A stretch of 24,563 nucleotides of DNA, taken from contig NZ_JAPJPG010000024.1 in the NCBI RefSeq assembly GCF_030825785.1, positions 1 through 24,563 of the forward strand. Direction: 5' to 3'. The translations under genes were made by a program, and so were the position numbers. The stretch comes from Anaerococcus sp. (GTDB lineage: Bacteria > Bacillota > Clostridia > Tissierellales > Peptoniphilaceae). This document shows, piece after piece, positions 16,589-24,563 of this stretch (positions are counted from its first letter, which is position 1; each line of letters opens with the position of its first letter). A model generated the notes under the pieces. It saw nothing but the letters and a program-made list of their open reading frames with translations, had not been told where the DNA came from and made no database searches.

Positions 16589-19500
16589 ATGGAAGGAAAA
16601 TTTACACACTTACACGTTCATACAGAATATTCCTTACTTGATGGCTTTTCAAGAATTGATTTGCTCCTCGATAGGGCCAAAGAGCTCGGAATGGATTCTA
16701 TTGCTATAACAGACCATGGTCAGATGTATGGAGTTATAGAATTCTATAAGCAAGCCAAAAAGCTTGGGATAAAACCCATAATAGGCTGTGAAGTATATGT
16801 AAGTGAAAATGACCATACCATAAAAGAAGCTTCAAATAGGAGATATTATCACTTGATTCTTCTAGCAAAGAATATTGAAGGTTATAAGAATCTTATTAAG
16901 ATCGTATCGGAAGCCTATGTAAATGGTTTTTACTACAAGCCAAGGGTTTCTTTTGATTTTATTAAAAAACACAGTGATAATATTATAGCCTTGTCTGCTT
17001 GTCTTAATGGTGAAGTTAGTCAAAGACTTATAGAAAATGACTATGAAAGTGCTAAAGAAACAGCTAAAAGATACGAAGAGGCCTTCGGTAGGGGAAATTT
17101 CTACCTAGAGCTTCAAAATCACGGGTTAAAAGAGCAAAATATAGTAAATAGGGGACTTGTGAAAATCCACGAAGAAGAAGATATTCCCCTAGTTGCTACA
17201 AATGATATCCACTACATAAATAAAGAAGATGCCTATTACCAGGACGTTCTTTTGTGCATTCAAACAGGAAAGCTTGTAAAGGACGAAGATAGAATGAAGA
17301 TGCCAGCAAGTGAGTTTTACCTTAAATCTTATGATGAGATGAAGGAGATTTTTGGAGCCTTTGAAGGAGCTATCGAAAACACTCAAGAAATTGCTGACCA
17401 ATGTAATGTTGAATTTACCTTTCACGAACCCCACCTCCCATATTTTACCAAGGTTGAGGAAGGCCTAACTGACTTAGAATATCTAAAAAAATTAGTAGAT
17501 CAAGGACTTATCAAAAAATATGGAAGTATAACTGAAAAGATTAGATCAAGGGCAGATAAGGAAATAAAGGTAATCGCTGATATGGGCTATGTGGACTATT
17601 TCCTTATAGTATGGGATTTTGTAAGATATGCTAGGGAAAATGACATAGCTGTAGGTCCAGGGAGAGGGTCTGCAGCCGGCTCTATTGTATCTTATGCTCT
17701 AGATATTACCCAGATTGACCCCATAAAATACAAGCTAATTTTTGAAAGATTCCTAAATCCCGAAAGAGTATCCATGCCTGATATAGATATAGACTTTGAC
17801 TATGTCCTCCGTGATAAGGTAGTAGAATATGTAAATGAGTTATACGGGAGAGATCACGTATCCCAAATCGTTACCTTTGGTAGGATGCAGGCAAGAAATG
17901 CTGTAAGAGATGTGGGAAGGGTCCTAGACATTTCTTATGCAAAAGTAGATAAGATTGCCAAGCTAATCCCGCAAGCCATAGGCATGACGATTGATAAGGC
18001 CTTTGACTCTTCGGCTAAGTTTAAGGAAATATATGAAAGTGATGTCGAAGCGAAAAGACTAATTGACACTGCAAGGAAGGTCGAAGGTCTACCAAGACAT
18101 ACCTCAATTCACGCTGCAGGAGTAGTGATTTCCAAGGAAGTCCTTACTGATATAATTCCACTAGCCCTATCCAACGACTTGGTCGTTACCCAATACGACA
18201 TGACTGAAATTGAGGAACTAGGCCTACTTAAGATGGACTTTTTGGGACTCAGAAATTTAACGGTTATCAAAAACACTATCAAGGACGTCAAGAAGAATAG
18301 GGGAGTCGATGTAGACCTAGCTAAAATTAACGTAAATGATAAAAATGTTATAGATCAATTCAATAAGGCCAAGACAATAGGTATTTTTCAGTTTGAGTCG
18401 GCAGGTATGAGAAACTTTCTGAAGAATCTAAAACCAACAGTCTTCGATGATTTGATAGCAGCAAACTCCCTATTTAGACCAGGGCCAATGGATGAGATTC
18501 CCAAATACATCCATAACAAGAATAACCCGGCGGATGTGTCTTTTATAGATCCGGCCCTCAAGCCAATTTTAGATGTAACATACGGCATTATAGTCTATCA
18601 GGAGCAAGTAATGCAGATTGTTCAGAAACTTGCAGGTTACTCCTTGGGAGAAGCGGATAATCTAAGACGAGCCATGTCCAAGAAGAAGATGGCAGTTATG
18701 GAAGAAAATAGGGAAATATTCATCAATGGAAAAACCGATTCTGATGGTAATATAATAATTCCAGGCTGTGTCAGAAATGGAGTTGATGAACTATCAGCAA
18801 ATCAAATATATGATGAAATGATTTCCTTTGCCAAATATGCCTTTAACAAGTCACACTCGGCTGCTTATTCTCTAGTAGCTGTACAGACTGCTTATCTAAA
18901 ATACTATTATCCAGAAGAGTACATGGCAAATCTTATCTCTTCTGTGATGGACCAATCGTCAAAGCTATATCTTTATGTAAATGAAACGAAGGCCCTCGGT
19001 ATAGAAGTCCTTCCACCAGATGTGAATAAGAGCTTTGCTGAGTTTAGTGTAGAAGAAGGAAAGATTATCTTTGGTTTATCAGGAATCAAAAATGTAGGAA
19101 GTAATCTAATTGATTCTATTGTAAAGGCTAGGAAAAAGGATGGGAAGTTCTCAAACTTCAAGGATTTCCTCCAAAGAGTTGACGAGATAGACTCAAGATC
19201 TCTTAATAAGAAGGGGGTTGAATCACTTATCAAGGCAGGAGCCTTCGATAGCTTAAAATACACCAGGTCTTCTCTTATGGCGATTTATGAAAAGGCTATA
19301 TCTGCAGTATCTGATAATAGGAAAATCAATGTCAAAGGCCAACTTAATTTACTAGATGGCCTAGCTGATAAACCTAAAGAGGATGTTAGAATTCAAGAGA
19401 TAAATGAATTTCCTAAAAAGACTAAGCTAAAGCTAGAAAAAGAAGTCTTAGGCTTTTACATTTCTGATCACCCCTTATCAGACTTGGGGGAAAGGCTTCA

Positions 19501-20035
19501 TGACTTCGTTAACTTCACAACAGGTTATAAAGACCATCTAGATGATACCAGGATTCATTTACTCGATAATAAATTCGTATCGATGGCTGGAGTTATTACA
19601 AATAAATCAGAAATAATGACAAAGAAAAGACAATTGATGTGCTTTGCTACACTTGAAGATATGCAAGGGGCAATGGAGATTGTGATATTTCCAGAAACTT
19701 ATAGGAAATATAGGAATGTAATAGATGAAGATAGTGCCGTAATAGTTAAGGGAAATCTTCAAGTAGATGAAAGAGATATAAAATTATTAACGAACGAGTT
19801 TGTCGACATAGAGAAATTAAATTTAAAAACTTTATACTTAAAATCTGAATACTTAGAGTATAATAAAGTTAGAGACATTCTAGTGCAAAATAAGGGAAAT
19901 ACACCCGTTGTTATATATTTTGCTGACAAAAATAAAAGTGTCAAATTAGATAAGAAATTATGGTTTGATATTAACGAAAAAAGCATTAAAGTATTAGAAG
20001 AGTTTTTAGGAAAAGAAAATGTTAAGATCACTTAA
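16589..20035 (+). CDS. dnaE: DNA polymerase III alpha subunit, DnaE type
   Basis: Replicative C-family polymerase, 1148 residues, close to the E. coli length. An N-terminal PHP domain starts HLHVHTEYSLLDG and keeps all nine metal-site positions (His9, His11, Asp18, His43, Glu68, His88, Cys138, Asp206, His208). The polymerase core has GPGRGSAAG (356-364), catalytic Asp398 and Asp400 in PDIDIDFD, and Asp550 in KMDFLGLR. A C-terminal OB fold lies around 985-1070, and no separate exonuclease domain is inserted. GAGGAGGAT precedes the ATG. In Firmicutes DnaE usually works beside PolC, which is not in this window. It is followed 9 bp later by pfkA, a common arrangement. Confidence 0.97.
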   Translation: MEGKFTHLHVHTEYSLLDGFSRIDLLLDRAKELGMDSIAITDHGQMYGVIEFYKQAKKLGIKPIIGCEVYVSENDHTIKEASNRRYYHLILLAKNIEGYKNLIKIVSEAYVNGFYYKPRVSFDFIKKHSDNIIALSACLNGEVSQRLIENDYESAKETAKRYEEAFGRGNFYLELQNHGLKEQNIVNRGLVKIHEEEDIPLVATNDIHYINKEDAYYQDVLLCIQTGKLVKDEDRMKMPASEFYLKSYDEMKEIFGAFEGAIENTQEIADQCNVEFTFHEPHLPYFTKVEEGLTDLEYLKKLVDQGLIKKYGSITEKIRSRADKEIKVIADMGYVDYFLIVWDFVRYARENDIAVGPGRGSAAGSIVSYALDITQIDPIKYKLIFERFLNPERVSMPDIDIDFDYVLRDKVVEYVNELYGRDHVSQIVTFGRMQARNAVRDVGRVLDISYAKVDKIAKLIPQAIGMTIDKAFDSSAKFKEIYESDVEAKRLIDTARKVEGLPRHTSIHAAGVVISKEVLTDIIPLALSNDLVVTQYDMTEIEELGLLKMDFLGLRNLTVIKNTIKDVKKNRGVDVDLAKINVNDKNVIDQFNKAKTIGIFQFESAGMRNFLKNLKPTVFDDLIAANSLFRPGPMDEIPKYIHNKNNPADVSFIDPALKPILDVTYGIIVYQEQVMQIVQKLAGYSLGEADNLRRAMSKKKMAVMEENREIFINGKTDSDGNIIIPGCVRNGVDELSANQIYDEMISFAKYAFNKSHSAAYSLVAVQTAYLKYYYPEEYMANLISSVMDQSSKLYLYVNETKALGIEVLPPDVNKSFAEFSVEEGKIIFGLSGIKNVGSNLIDSIVKARKKDGKFSNFKDFLQRVDEIDSRSLNKKGVESLIKAGAFDSLKYTRSSLMAIYEKAISAVSDNRKINVKGQLNLLDGLADKPKEDVRIQEINEFPKKTKLKLEKEVLGFYISDHPLSDLGERLHDFVNFTTGYKDHLDDTRIHLLDNKFVSMAGVITNKSEIMTKKRQLMCFATLEDMQGAMEIVIFPETYRKYRNVIDEDSAVIVKGNLQVDERDIKLLTNEFVDIEKLNLKTLYLKSEYLEYNKVRDILVQNKGNTPVVIYFADKNKSVKLDKKLWFDINEKSIKVLEEFLGKENVKIT

Positions 20036-20044
20036 GGAGTTGTT

Positions 20045-21004
20045 ATGAAAACTATAGGAATACTTACAAGTGGAGGAGATGCTCCAGGCATGAATTCTGC
20101 TATAAGAGCTGCGGTAAGAACAGCACTTAACAGCGGTTTACGTATCAAAGGTATAAGAAACGGTTATGACGGACTGATGCAAGGAGATATCTATGAGATG
20201 AATGTATCTTCAGTTGCAGATATAATCCATAAGGGTGGTACCATACTTGGTACTGCAAGAAGCTTAGAGTTCGAAGCACCAGAAGGACAAAAAAGAGGAG
20301 CTCAAATCCTAAACGATTATGGTATTGAAGGTCTAATCGTAATTGGAGGAGACGGATCTTTCAAGGGAGCAAAGGCCCTTTCTGATCTAGGAATCAATAC
20401 AATAGGAATTCCAGGAACAATTGATAACGATATGGGCTATACCGACTTTACAATCGGATTTTTCACAGCGATTGAAACTGTAACAGATGCTATAGGCAAG
20501 CTAAGAGATACATCAAGTTCTCACGGTAGGGCTGTAGTTATAGAAGTTATGGGCCGTCACTGTGGAGACCTCGCTCTTTATTCAGGACTTGCTGGAGGAG
20601 CTGAGTCTATAATAGTACCAGAGCATAATTTCTCTATTAATGAGATAATTGATAAGATGGAACATGGTAGAAAAAGAGGTAAACTCCACCACCTAATCAC
20701 ACTGGCTGAAGGTGTTGGTGATCCTTATTCTTTGGCCAAAGAGCTAGAAGAAAAAACTGGAATCGAAACTAAGGTTACAATCTTAGGCCACGTTCAAAGA
20801 GGAGGCTCTCCATCTGCAGTAGACAGACTCTTAGGCTCATCAATGGGATCTCGTGCTGTTAGACTGCTTGAAGATGGAAAGACAAATCTTGCAATTGGCT
20901 ATGTGGACGGAAATATTATAGAAGTTAGCATAGATGAAGCAGTGAGCAAAAAGAGCGAATTCGACGAAAGATTATACGAACTTGCAAATTCTTTATCAAG
21001 ATAG
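20045..21004 (+). CDS. pfkA: ATP-dependent 6-phosphofructokinase
   Basis: Glycolytic enzyme phosphorylating fructose 6-phosphate. It aligns without gaps to bacterial PFK numbering: GGDAPGMN (10-17), Arg72, GGDGS with Asp103 and Gly104, GTIDND with Gly124 and catalytic Asp127, Arg162, and GHVQRGGSP. Gly104 and Gly124 indicate ATP, not pyrophosphate, as donor. Effector-site residues Arg21, Arg25, Arg154, Glu187 and Lys213 are kept. Position 54 is Val, as in the Bacillus enzyme and unlike E. coli Arg54. Length 319 is normal. AAGGAG at 20034-20039 overlaps the dnaE stop. It is followed 8 bp later by pyk. Confidence 0.97.
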   Translation: MKTIGILTSGGDAPGMNSAIRAAVRTALNSGLRIKGIRNGYDGLMQGDIYEMNVSSVADIIHKGGTILGTARSLEFEAPEGQKRGAQILNDYGIEGLIVIGGDGSFKGAKALSDLGINTIGIPGTIDNDMGYTDFTIGFFTAIETVTDAIGKLRDTSSSHGRAVVIEVMGRHCGDLALYSGLAGGAESIIVPEHNFSINEIIDKMEHGRKRGKLHHLITLAEGVGDPYSLAKELEEKTGIETKVTILGHVQRGGSPSAVDRLLGSSMGSRAVRLLEDGKTNLAIGYVDGNIIEVSIDEAVSKKSEFDERLYELANSLSR

Positions 21005-21012
21005 GAGTAATA

Positions 21013-22785
21013 ATGAAACCTGAAATTTTAAAAAAGACTAAGATAGTATGTACAATTGGACCAGCTAGTGAAGATCCAGCAATCCTTGAAGAACTAATCA
21101 ACAATGGGATGAACGTCGCAAGACTTAACTTCTCTCACGGAACTCACGAAGAGCACTTAGCAAAGATTAAAACAATCAGAAGAATCAGAAGAAAACTAAA
21201 CGTACCTGTAGCTATCATGCTAGATACAAAAGGACCAGAAATCAGAACTGGTAACTTTAATGTAGATGAAATCTACCTTAAACCTGGAGATATCTTCACC
21301 CTAACAACAAGAGACGTAGAAGGGGATCAATCAATCGTATCAGTTTCTTACGAAGGACTACCAGAAGATGTATCAGTAGGAAGCGAAATCTATATAGATG
21401 ACGGACTTGTTCAACTAGAAGTAATTGAAATTAAAGATGGCACGGATGTAGTTTGTAAGGCACTAAACAACGGAATCCTTTCAGACCACAAGGGAGTTAA
21501 CCTACCAGGCTCAAAGACAAACCTTCCTGCTATTACACCAAAAGACGTTGATGATATCAAATTTGGTATAGAAAATGACATTGACATCATTGCAGCATCT
21601 TTCGTTCGTAAAAAAGAAGACGTATATGATATCAGAAAAGTCCTAGAAGATCACGGTGGAGAACACATCAAGATTATTTCTAAAATCGAAAGCCAGGAAG
21701 GTGTAGATAACGTAGACGAAATCATAGAAGCAAGTGATGGAATCATGGTAGCTAGAGGAGACCTCGGTGTAGAAATTAGAACAGAGCTTATTCCACTAGT
21801 ACAAAAAGAAGTAATCAGAAAGTGTAATGACGCTGCGAAACCAGTTATCACAGCTACACAAATGCTCGACTCAATGATTAGAAACCCAAGACCAACCAGA
21901 GCTGAGACAACTGACGTTGCAAATGCTATTATCGATGGAACTGACTGTGTAATGCTTTCAGGAGAAACAGCTGGTGGAAAATACCCAATAGAAGCTGTTA
22001 AAACAATGAGAAACATCTGTATCACTACAGAGCTATCAGATGACTTCTATCAAAGTATCTACGATGTTAAAATCCATTCAGCAAACACAACAACCAACTC
22101 AATAGCAAGATCAACCAAAAACATTGCAGAAGAATTAAACGCTAAGGCAATCATCTCTTGTACAGCAAGTGGTAACACCTCTAGAGTAATCTCTAAGTTC
22201 AAACCTAAGACAAATATAGTTGCTGCTACAATATCTGATAGAGTTGCTAGACAACTATCTATAGTTTGGGGAGTATATCCTATAGTTATCCAAGAAGCAA
22301 CAGAAACAGATGAGTTAATAGAAAGAGCAATTGTTGGGGCACTCGCTGAAGATTACGTAGAAGAAGGAGACCTAACAGTCGTAACAGCAGGAATTCCACT
22401 AGGTGTATCTGGAACAAGTAACCTAATCAAAGTTCACGTTATTGGCGATATACTAACAAGCGGAACAGGAATCGGAAGCAAATCAGTATCAGGAAAAGTT
22501 GTAATAGGATCAACTAAAAAAGAACTCGAAGGAAAATTCGAAGAAGGTGATATCATTGTTGCGAAATTCACAGATTCCGATATCACAGAATATATAGAAA
22601 AAGCTTCAGCCGTAGTAACAGAAACTGGTGGACTAACAAGCCATACAGCAGTAGCTGCAGTTCACTTTGGAATCCCTGCAGTAGTAGGAGCTGTAAATGT
22701 TATAAACCTAGTAGAAGAAGGCGAAACAATTACAGTAGACCCAATAGGCGGAGTAATATACAAAGGAGAAACAAAAGTTATCTAA
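21013..22785 (+). CDS. pyk: Pyruvate kinase with extra C-terminal phosphohistidine-like domain
   Basis: Last step of glycolysis, making pyruvate and ATP from phosphoenolpyruvate. The core (about 1-475) has KIVCTIGPAS, MNVARLNFSHG, DTKGPEIRTG, SKIESQEG with Lys224, MVARGDLGVE and ATQMLDSMI. Glu76 in KGPEIR is the residue linked to potassium-dependent enzymes. The C-terminal ECT domain (about 480-590) carries GGLTSHTAV with His544, as in Bacillus-type enzymes of 585-590 residues. TAGGAG lies just upstream of the ATG. Codon choice (many AAC, ATC, CTA) suggests high expression. The stop overlaps the next start by one base. Confidence 0.97.
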   Translation: MKPEILKKTKIVCTIGPASEDPAILEELINNGMNVARLNFSHGTHEEHLAKIKTIRRIRRKLNVPVAIMLDTKGPEIRTGNFNVDEIYLKPGDIFTLTTRDVEGDQSIVSVSYEGLPEDVSVGSEIYIDDGLVQLEVIEIKDGTDVVCKALNNGILSDHKGVNLPGSKTNLPAITPKDVDDIKFGIENDIDIIAASFVRKKEDVYDIRKVLEDHGGEHIKIISKIESQEGVDNVDEIIEASDGIMVARGDLGVEIRTELIPLVQKEVIRKCNDAAKPVITATQMLDSMIRNPRPTRAETTDVANAIIDGTDCVMLSGETAGGKYPIEAVKTMRNICITTELSDDFYQSIYDVKIHSANTTTNSIARSTKNIAEELNAKAIISCTASGNTSRVISKFKPKTNIVAATISDRVARQLSIVWGVYPIVIQEATETDELIERAIVGALAEDYVEEGDLTVVTAGIPLGVSGTSNLIKVHVIGDILTSGTGIGSKSVSGKVVIGSTKKELEGKFEEGDIIVAKFTDSDITEYIEKASAVVTETGGLTSHTAVAAVHFGIPAVVGAVNVINLVEEGETITVDPIGGVIYKGETKVI

Positions 22786-24032
22786 TGATCATCAAAGATA
22801 TTAAGATAATTGATATCCTACAAGACGGCAGAGGAGTTGGCAAGAAAGATTCAAAAGTATACTTTATAGATGGAGCAACTTTTGGAGAAACTTGCGAAAT
22901 TGAAATAATAAAAGAAAAGAAAAATTTCATAGAAGCAAGAAAAGTCAAAACAACTTCTCAAAGTCCGTATTATACACAACCTCCATGTCCATATTATTAT
23001 GAATGTGGGGGTTGTACTATTATGGATATAGATTATGACAGTCAAATTAAATTAAAGAAAAACCTAATCTCAAAGGCAGTCAAGAAAACTTGTGCCATAG
23101 AAATAGACAATCTAGAAATAATTATAAGCGAAAACCTCTCATATAGGAACAAAATTAGACTACAAGTAGACAAGAAGGGAAATCTTTCCTACAATAAGAA
23201 GTCTTCAAATGACCTAGTAGCCATCAAAGATTGCTTACTTGCCAATAAGCACATAAGAGAAAATTTAGGAAAAATTCAAAATCTAGTCACTACTATAGTT
23301 AAAGACCTTGGCAATATAATTAGAGAAATAAGCATAAGAAGTAATAGATCTGAAATCCTTATAAACATTTATAGCCAAGAAGAAGAGAAACTATACAAAT
23401 ACTTAAAAGAAAATTATAAGGACTTTACATATAATATTAATATAATAAACAAGAAGAAAATAAAAACCATAGGCAAAGACCATCTTATTTTTAAATTAAA
23501 AGATAAGTCTTTTAAAGTATCAAGAGATGACTTCTACCAAGTAAACGACTACCAAATAGAAAATCTATATGAAAATGCAAGAAACTTCCTAGAAAAGGAC
23601 AAAAAGCTCCTAGACCTCTTCTGCGGATCAGGAATATCATCTATAGCCCTAAATGATGATAATATAGTTGGAATAGAAATCAACAAAAGCGCCATCAAAG
23701 ACGCTAAAGAAAACGCTCGAAGAAATAATTTAGAAAACTACAAATTTATAGACAAAAATGCCAATTACATTGACCAGAAATTTATAGAAAAAGAAAAAAT
23801 ACAAACAGTAACGGTAGACCCACCAAGGGCAGGCCTAGACAAAGAAATAATCAAAACACTAGCAAATACAAAAATAAAAAACATAATCTACATCTCCTGC
23901 AACCCCCAAACCCTCGCAAGAGATATCAAAAGATTTATGGATAGGGGCTATGAACTTAAAGAAATAAAGGCTGTGGATATGTTTCCGCAGACTATGCACG
24001 TCGAGACTATAGTATTGATGTCAAGGAATTAA
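22785..24032 (+). CDS. 23S rRNA (uracil-5)-methyltransferase, RumA/RlmD family
   Basis: SAM-dependent m5U methyltransferase with an iron-sulfur cluster. An N-terminal TRAM-like RNA-binding domain spans about 1-55. Cluster ligands are Cys68, Cys74, Cys77 and Cys150. The SAM motif LDLFCGSG is at 276-283, the catalytic Cys372 lies in SCNPQTLARD, and Glu406 in HVET is the likely base. DPPRAGL and FYQVND are also typical. Length is 415 residues, a little short of the 430-460 common in the family. The start overlaps pyk by one base (TAATG). The exact target (U747, U1939 or both) cannot be read from sequence, so no symbol is given. Confidence 0.94.
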   Translation: MIIKDIKIIDILQDGRGVGKKDSKVYFIDGATFGETCEIEIIKEKKNFIEARKVKTTSQSPYYTQPPCPYYYECGGCTIMDIDYDSQIKLKKNLISKAVKKTCAIEIDNLEIIISENLSYRNKIRLQVDKKGNLSYNKKSSNDLVAIKDCLLANKHIRENLGKIQNLVTTIVKDLGNIIREISIRSNRSEILINIYSQEEEKLYKYLKENYKDFTYNINIINKKKIKTIGKDHLIFKLKDKSFKVSRDDFYQVNDYQIENLYENARNFLEKDKKLLDLFCGSGISSIALNDDNIVGIEINKSAIKDAKENARRNNLENYKFIDKNANYIDQKFIEKEKIQTVTVDPPRAGLDKEIIKTLANTKIKNIIYISCNPQTLARDIKRFMDRGYELKEIKAVDMFPQTMHVETIVLMSRN

Positions 24033-24060
24033 AATAATAGGCTATAAAAGTGTTGAAATC

Positions 24061-24109
24061 AATGGCTTTTGGGGTTTTAGAAGAAATCCTAAAAGCCATT
24101 TTTCTTTTT
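24061..24109 (+). terminator. Strong Rho-independent terminator after the methyltransferase gene
   Basis: A perfect 10-bp stem AATGGCTTTT / AAAAGCCATT, extended by a few inner pairs, is followed by TTTCTTTTT. It lies 28 bp past the stop codon and closes the murB-to-methyltransferase operon. Confidence 0.9.
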
Positions 24110-24157
24110 GGAAAACACTCTGTGAGAACATATCAACAGTAAAAATCGTAGGGGTGT

Positions 24158-24198
24158 GTAGACAAGATGGATATTTATAGGGAGAGTGGACAGGATAG
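24158..24198. repeat. Imperfect 13-bp direct repeat pair
   Basis: GTAGACAAGATGG (24158-24170) and GTGGACAGGATAG (24186-24198) match at 10 of 13 positions and start exactly 28 bp apart. They could be binding-site repeats or part of an old element end; by length alone chance is possible. Confidence 0.35.
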
Positions 24199-24251
24199 AC
24201 ACTTCTTTAAAAATAACATTGTAACGATATAAGAGTCATTTATCTCAGTTA

Positions 24252-24391
24252 AAATCTATGCTGAATTTAATATATTAGCTTTTCAAAAACAGAAAATCCA
24301 TGATATGGGATATTCGTAGCGATATTTTTCATTTGTTGCTTCAAAGTAATCATAGATTTATTATTTTCTCAGCATACATTAATTTCAGCAT
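24252..24391. repeat. Dispersed inverted repeats
   Basis: AAATCTATG (24252-24260) is the exact reverse complement of CATAGATTT (24351-24359). The adjoining ATGCTGAATTTAAT (24259-24272) is nearly the reverse complement of ATTAATTTCAGCAT (24378-24391), with two mismatches. TCAGCAT followed by (C)ATTAATTT also occurs twice in direct order at about 24369-24396. Confidence 0.45.
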
Positions 24392-24434
24392 TAATTTTCT
24401 CGAAGTAAGTACTTGAAATTATTGGTAAGTTTAT
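24267..24434 (-). pseudogene. Possible decayed small gene, unrecognised
   Basis: On the minus strand AAGGAGG (complement of 24442-24448) stands seven bases before an ATA codon (24432-24434), where ATG would be expected. From that codon the frame runs 55 codons to TAA (24267-24269), broken by a single in-frame TGA at 24369-24371. The part before the break reads NLPIISSTYFEKINAE... and the part after contains MITLKQQMKNIA. An in-frame TAA at 24450-24452 rules out a longer start. A promoter-like pair lies upstream. I do not recognise the protein. In such AT-rich sequence a frame this long can occur by chance; the spacing of the signals is the main argument. Confidence 0.25.
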
Positions 24435-24463
24435 TTTCCTTCCTCCTTGTTAATTTCAATTGT

Positions 24464-24492
24464 CTAATACAAAATATTATTACTAGCGACAA
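24464..24492 (-). promoter_or_regulatory. Promoter-like site upstream of the decayed minus-strand frame
   Basis: On the minus strand TTGTCG (complement of 24487-24492) is followed after 17 bases by TATTAG (complement of 24464-24469). Each matches four of six consensus positions. The site is about 30 bp upstream of the ATA codon and 16 bp upstream of the AAGGAGG. Confidence 0.25.
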
Positions 24493-24505
24493 ATAGATTT
24501 AATAG

Positions 24506-24547
24506 CAGTTAATTATTTTAACTGATAATTCGATTAATTATTACAAT
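24506..24547 (+). promoter_or_regulatory. Outward-facing promoter-like site overlapping a palindrome
   Basis: TTAACT (24518-24523) and TACAAT (24542-24547) are 18 bases apart and resemble -35 and -10 boxes. The -35 lies in the right arm of a perfect inverted repeat CAGTTAA / TTAACTG with a 5-base centre (24506-24524), an operator-like layout. Any gene served would start beyond the window. Confidence 0.3.
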
Positions 24548-24563
24548 AGTGAATTTATTTTAA

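Larger units (their letters stand above)
24110..24563. other. AT-rich intergenic/degenerate region
   Basis: These 454 bases hold no intact gene that I can support on either strand. They contain a possible decayed minus-strand gene with promoter-like and Shine-Dalgarno sequences, two imperfect direct repeats, dispersed inverted repeats, and an outward-facing promoter-like site near the right edge. The mix looks like a decayed gene or mobile-element remnant, but no family is recognised. Confidence 0.6.

Noticed and set aside
20045..21004. Pyrophosphate-dependent phosphofructokinase, or an unusual GFFTA motif
   Set aside because: Gly104 and Gly124 indicate ATP use, and GFFTA is also found in E. 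coli PfkA.
21651..22025. 124-codon minus-strand frame opposite pyk
   Set aside because: It is antisense to conserved pyruvate kinase motifs, with a low-complexity translation and no independent signals.
24166..24232. Tiny plus-strand frame starting MDIYRESG
   Set aside because: Only 21 residues, with no ribosome-binding site and no recognisable family.
24110..24563. tRNA, CRISPR array or intact insertion sequence in the right edge
   Set aside because: No cloverleaf, no regularly spaced identical repeats and no transposase frame could be found by eye.

Overview
The window is low-GC DNA, with AT-rich codons and AGA/AGG as the main arginine codons. It carries a dense housekeeping block from a Gram-positive bacterium. 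The gene order def-fmt-rsmB-rlmN-prpC-prkC-rsgA-rpe followed by a convergent rpmB is typical of Firmicutes, as are murB-rapZ-whiA and dnaE-pfkA-pyk. Composition and gene order would fit a member of the Tissierellia/Peptoniphilaceae such as Anaerococcus or Peptoniphilus; this is inference, because no rRNA is present.

Left block (1-10565, + strand): the 3' part of smc (chromosome condensation), then peptide deformylase, Met-tRNA formyltransferase, rRNA methyltransferases RsmB and RlmN, the Ser/Thr phosphatase-kinase pair PrpC/PrkC, ribosome-assembly GTPase RsgA and ribulose-phosphate epimerase. Most of these genes overlap or nearly touch, and a hairpin with a T-run follows rpe. The block joins protein N-terminus processing, ribosome maturation and cell-wall-sensing phosphorylation.

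Middle (10566-13196): a large clade-2 type catalase stands alone between two terminators. Next comes rpmB (L28) on the minus strand, sharing a bidirectional terminator with the catalase gene. rpmB and murB are divergently transcribed from a 180-bp spacer.

Right block (13197-24109, + strand): murB, rapZ, an HCx5R phosphatase in the place yvcK (glmR) usually occupies, whiA, dnaE, pfkA, pyk and an RlmD/RumA-type uracil methyltransferase. The genes are tightly packed and end in a strong terminator. They link cell-wall precursor synthesis, replication and lower glycolysis.

Right edge (24110-24563): an AT-rich stretch with no intact gene. It holds a possible decayed minus-strand gene with promoter-like and Shine-Dalgarno sequences, several short repeats, and a promoter-like site overlapping a palindrome that points out of the window.

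I found no CRISPR array, tRNA, rRNA or intact mobile element. The main points of interest are the two non-standard genes in otherwise conserved neighbourhoods (catalase and phosphatase), an unusual catalase residue, and the degenerate right edge. I saw no clear new biological system.
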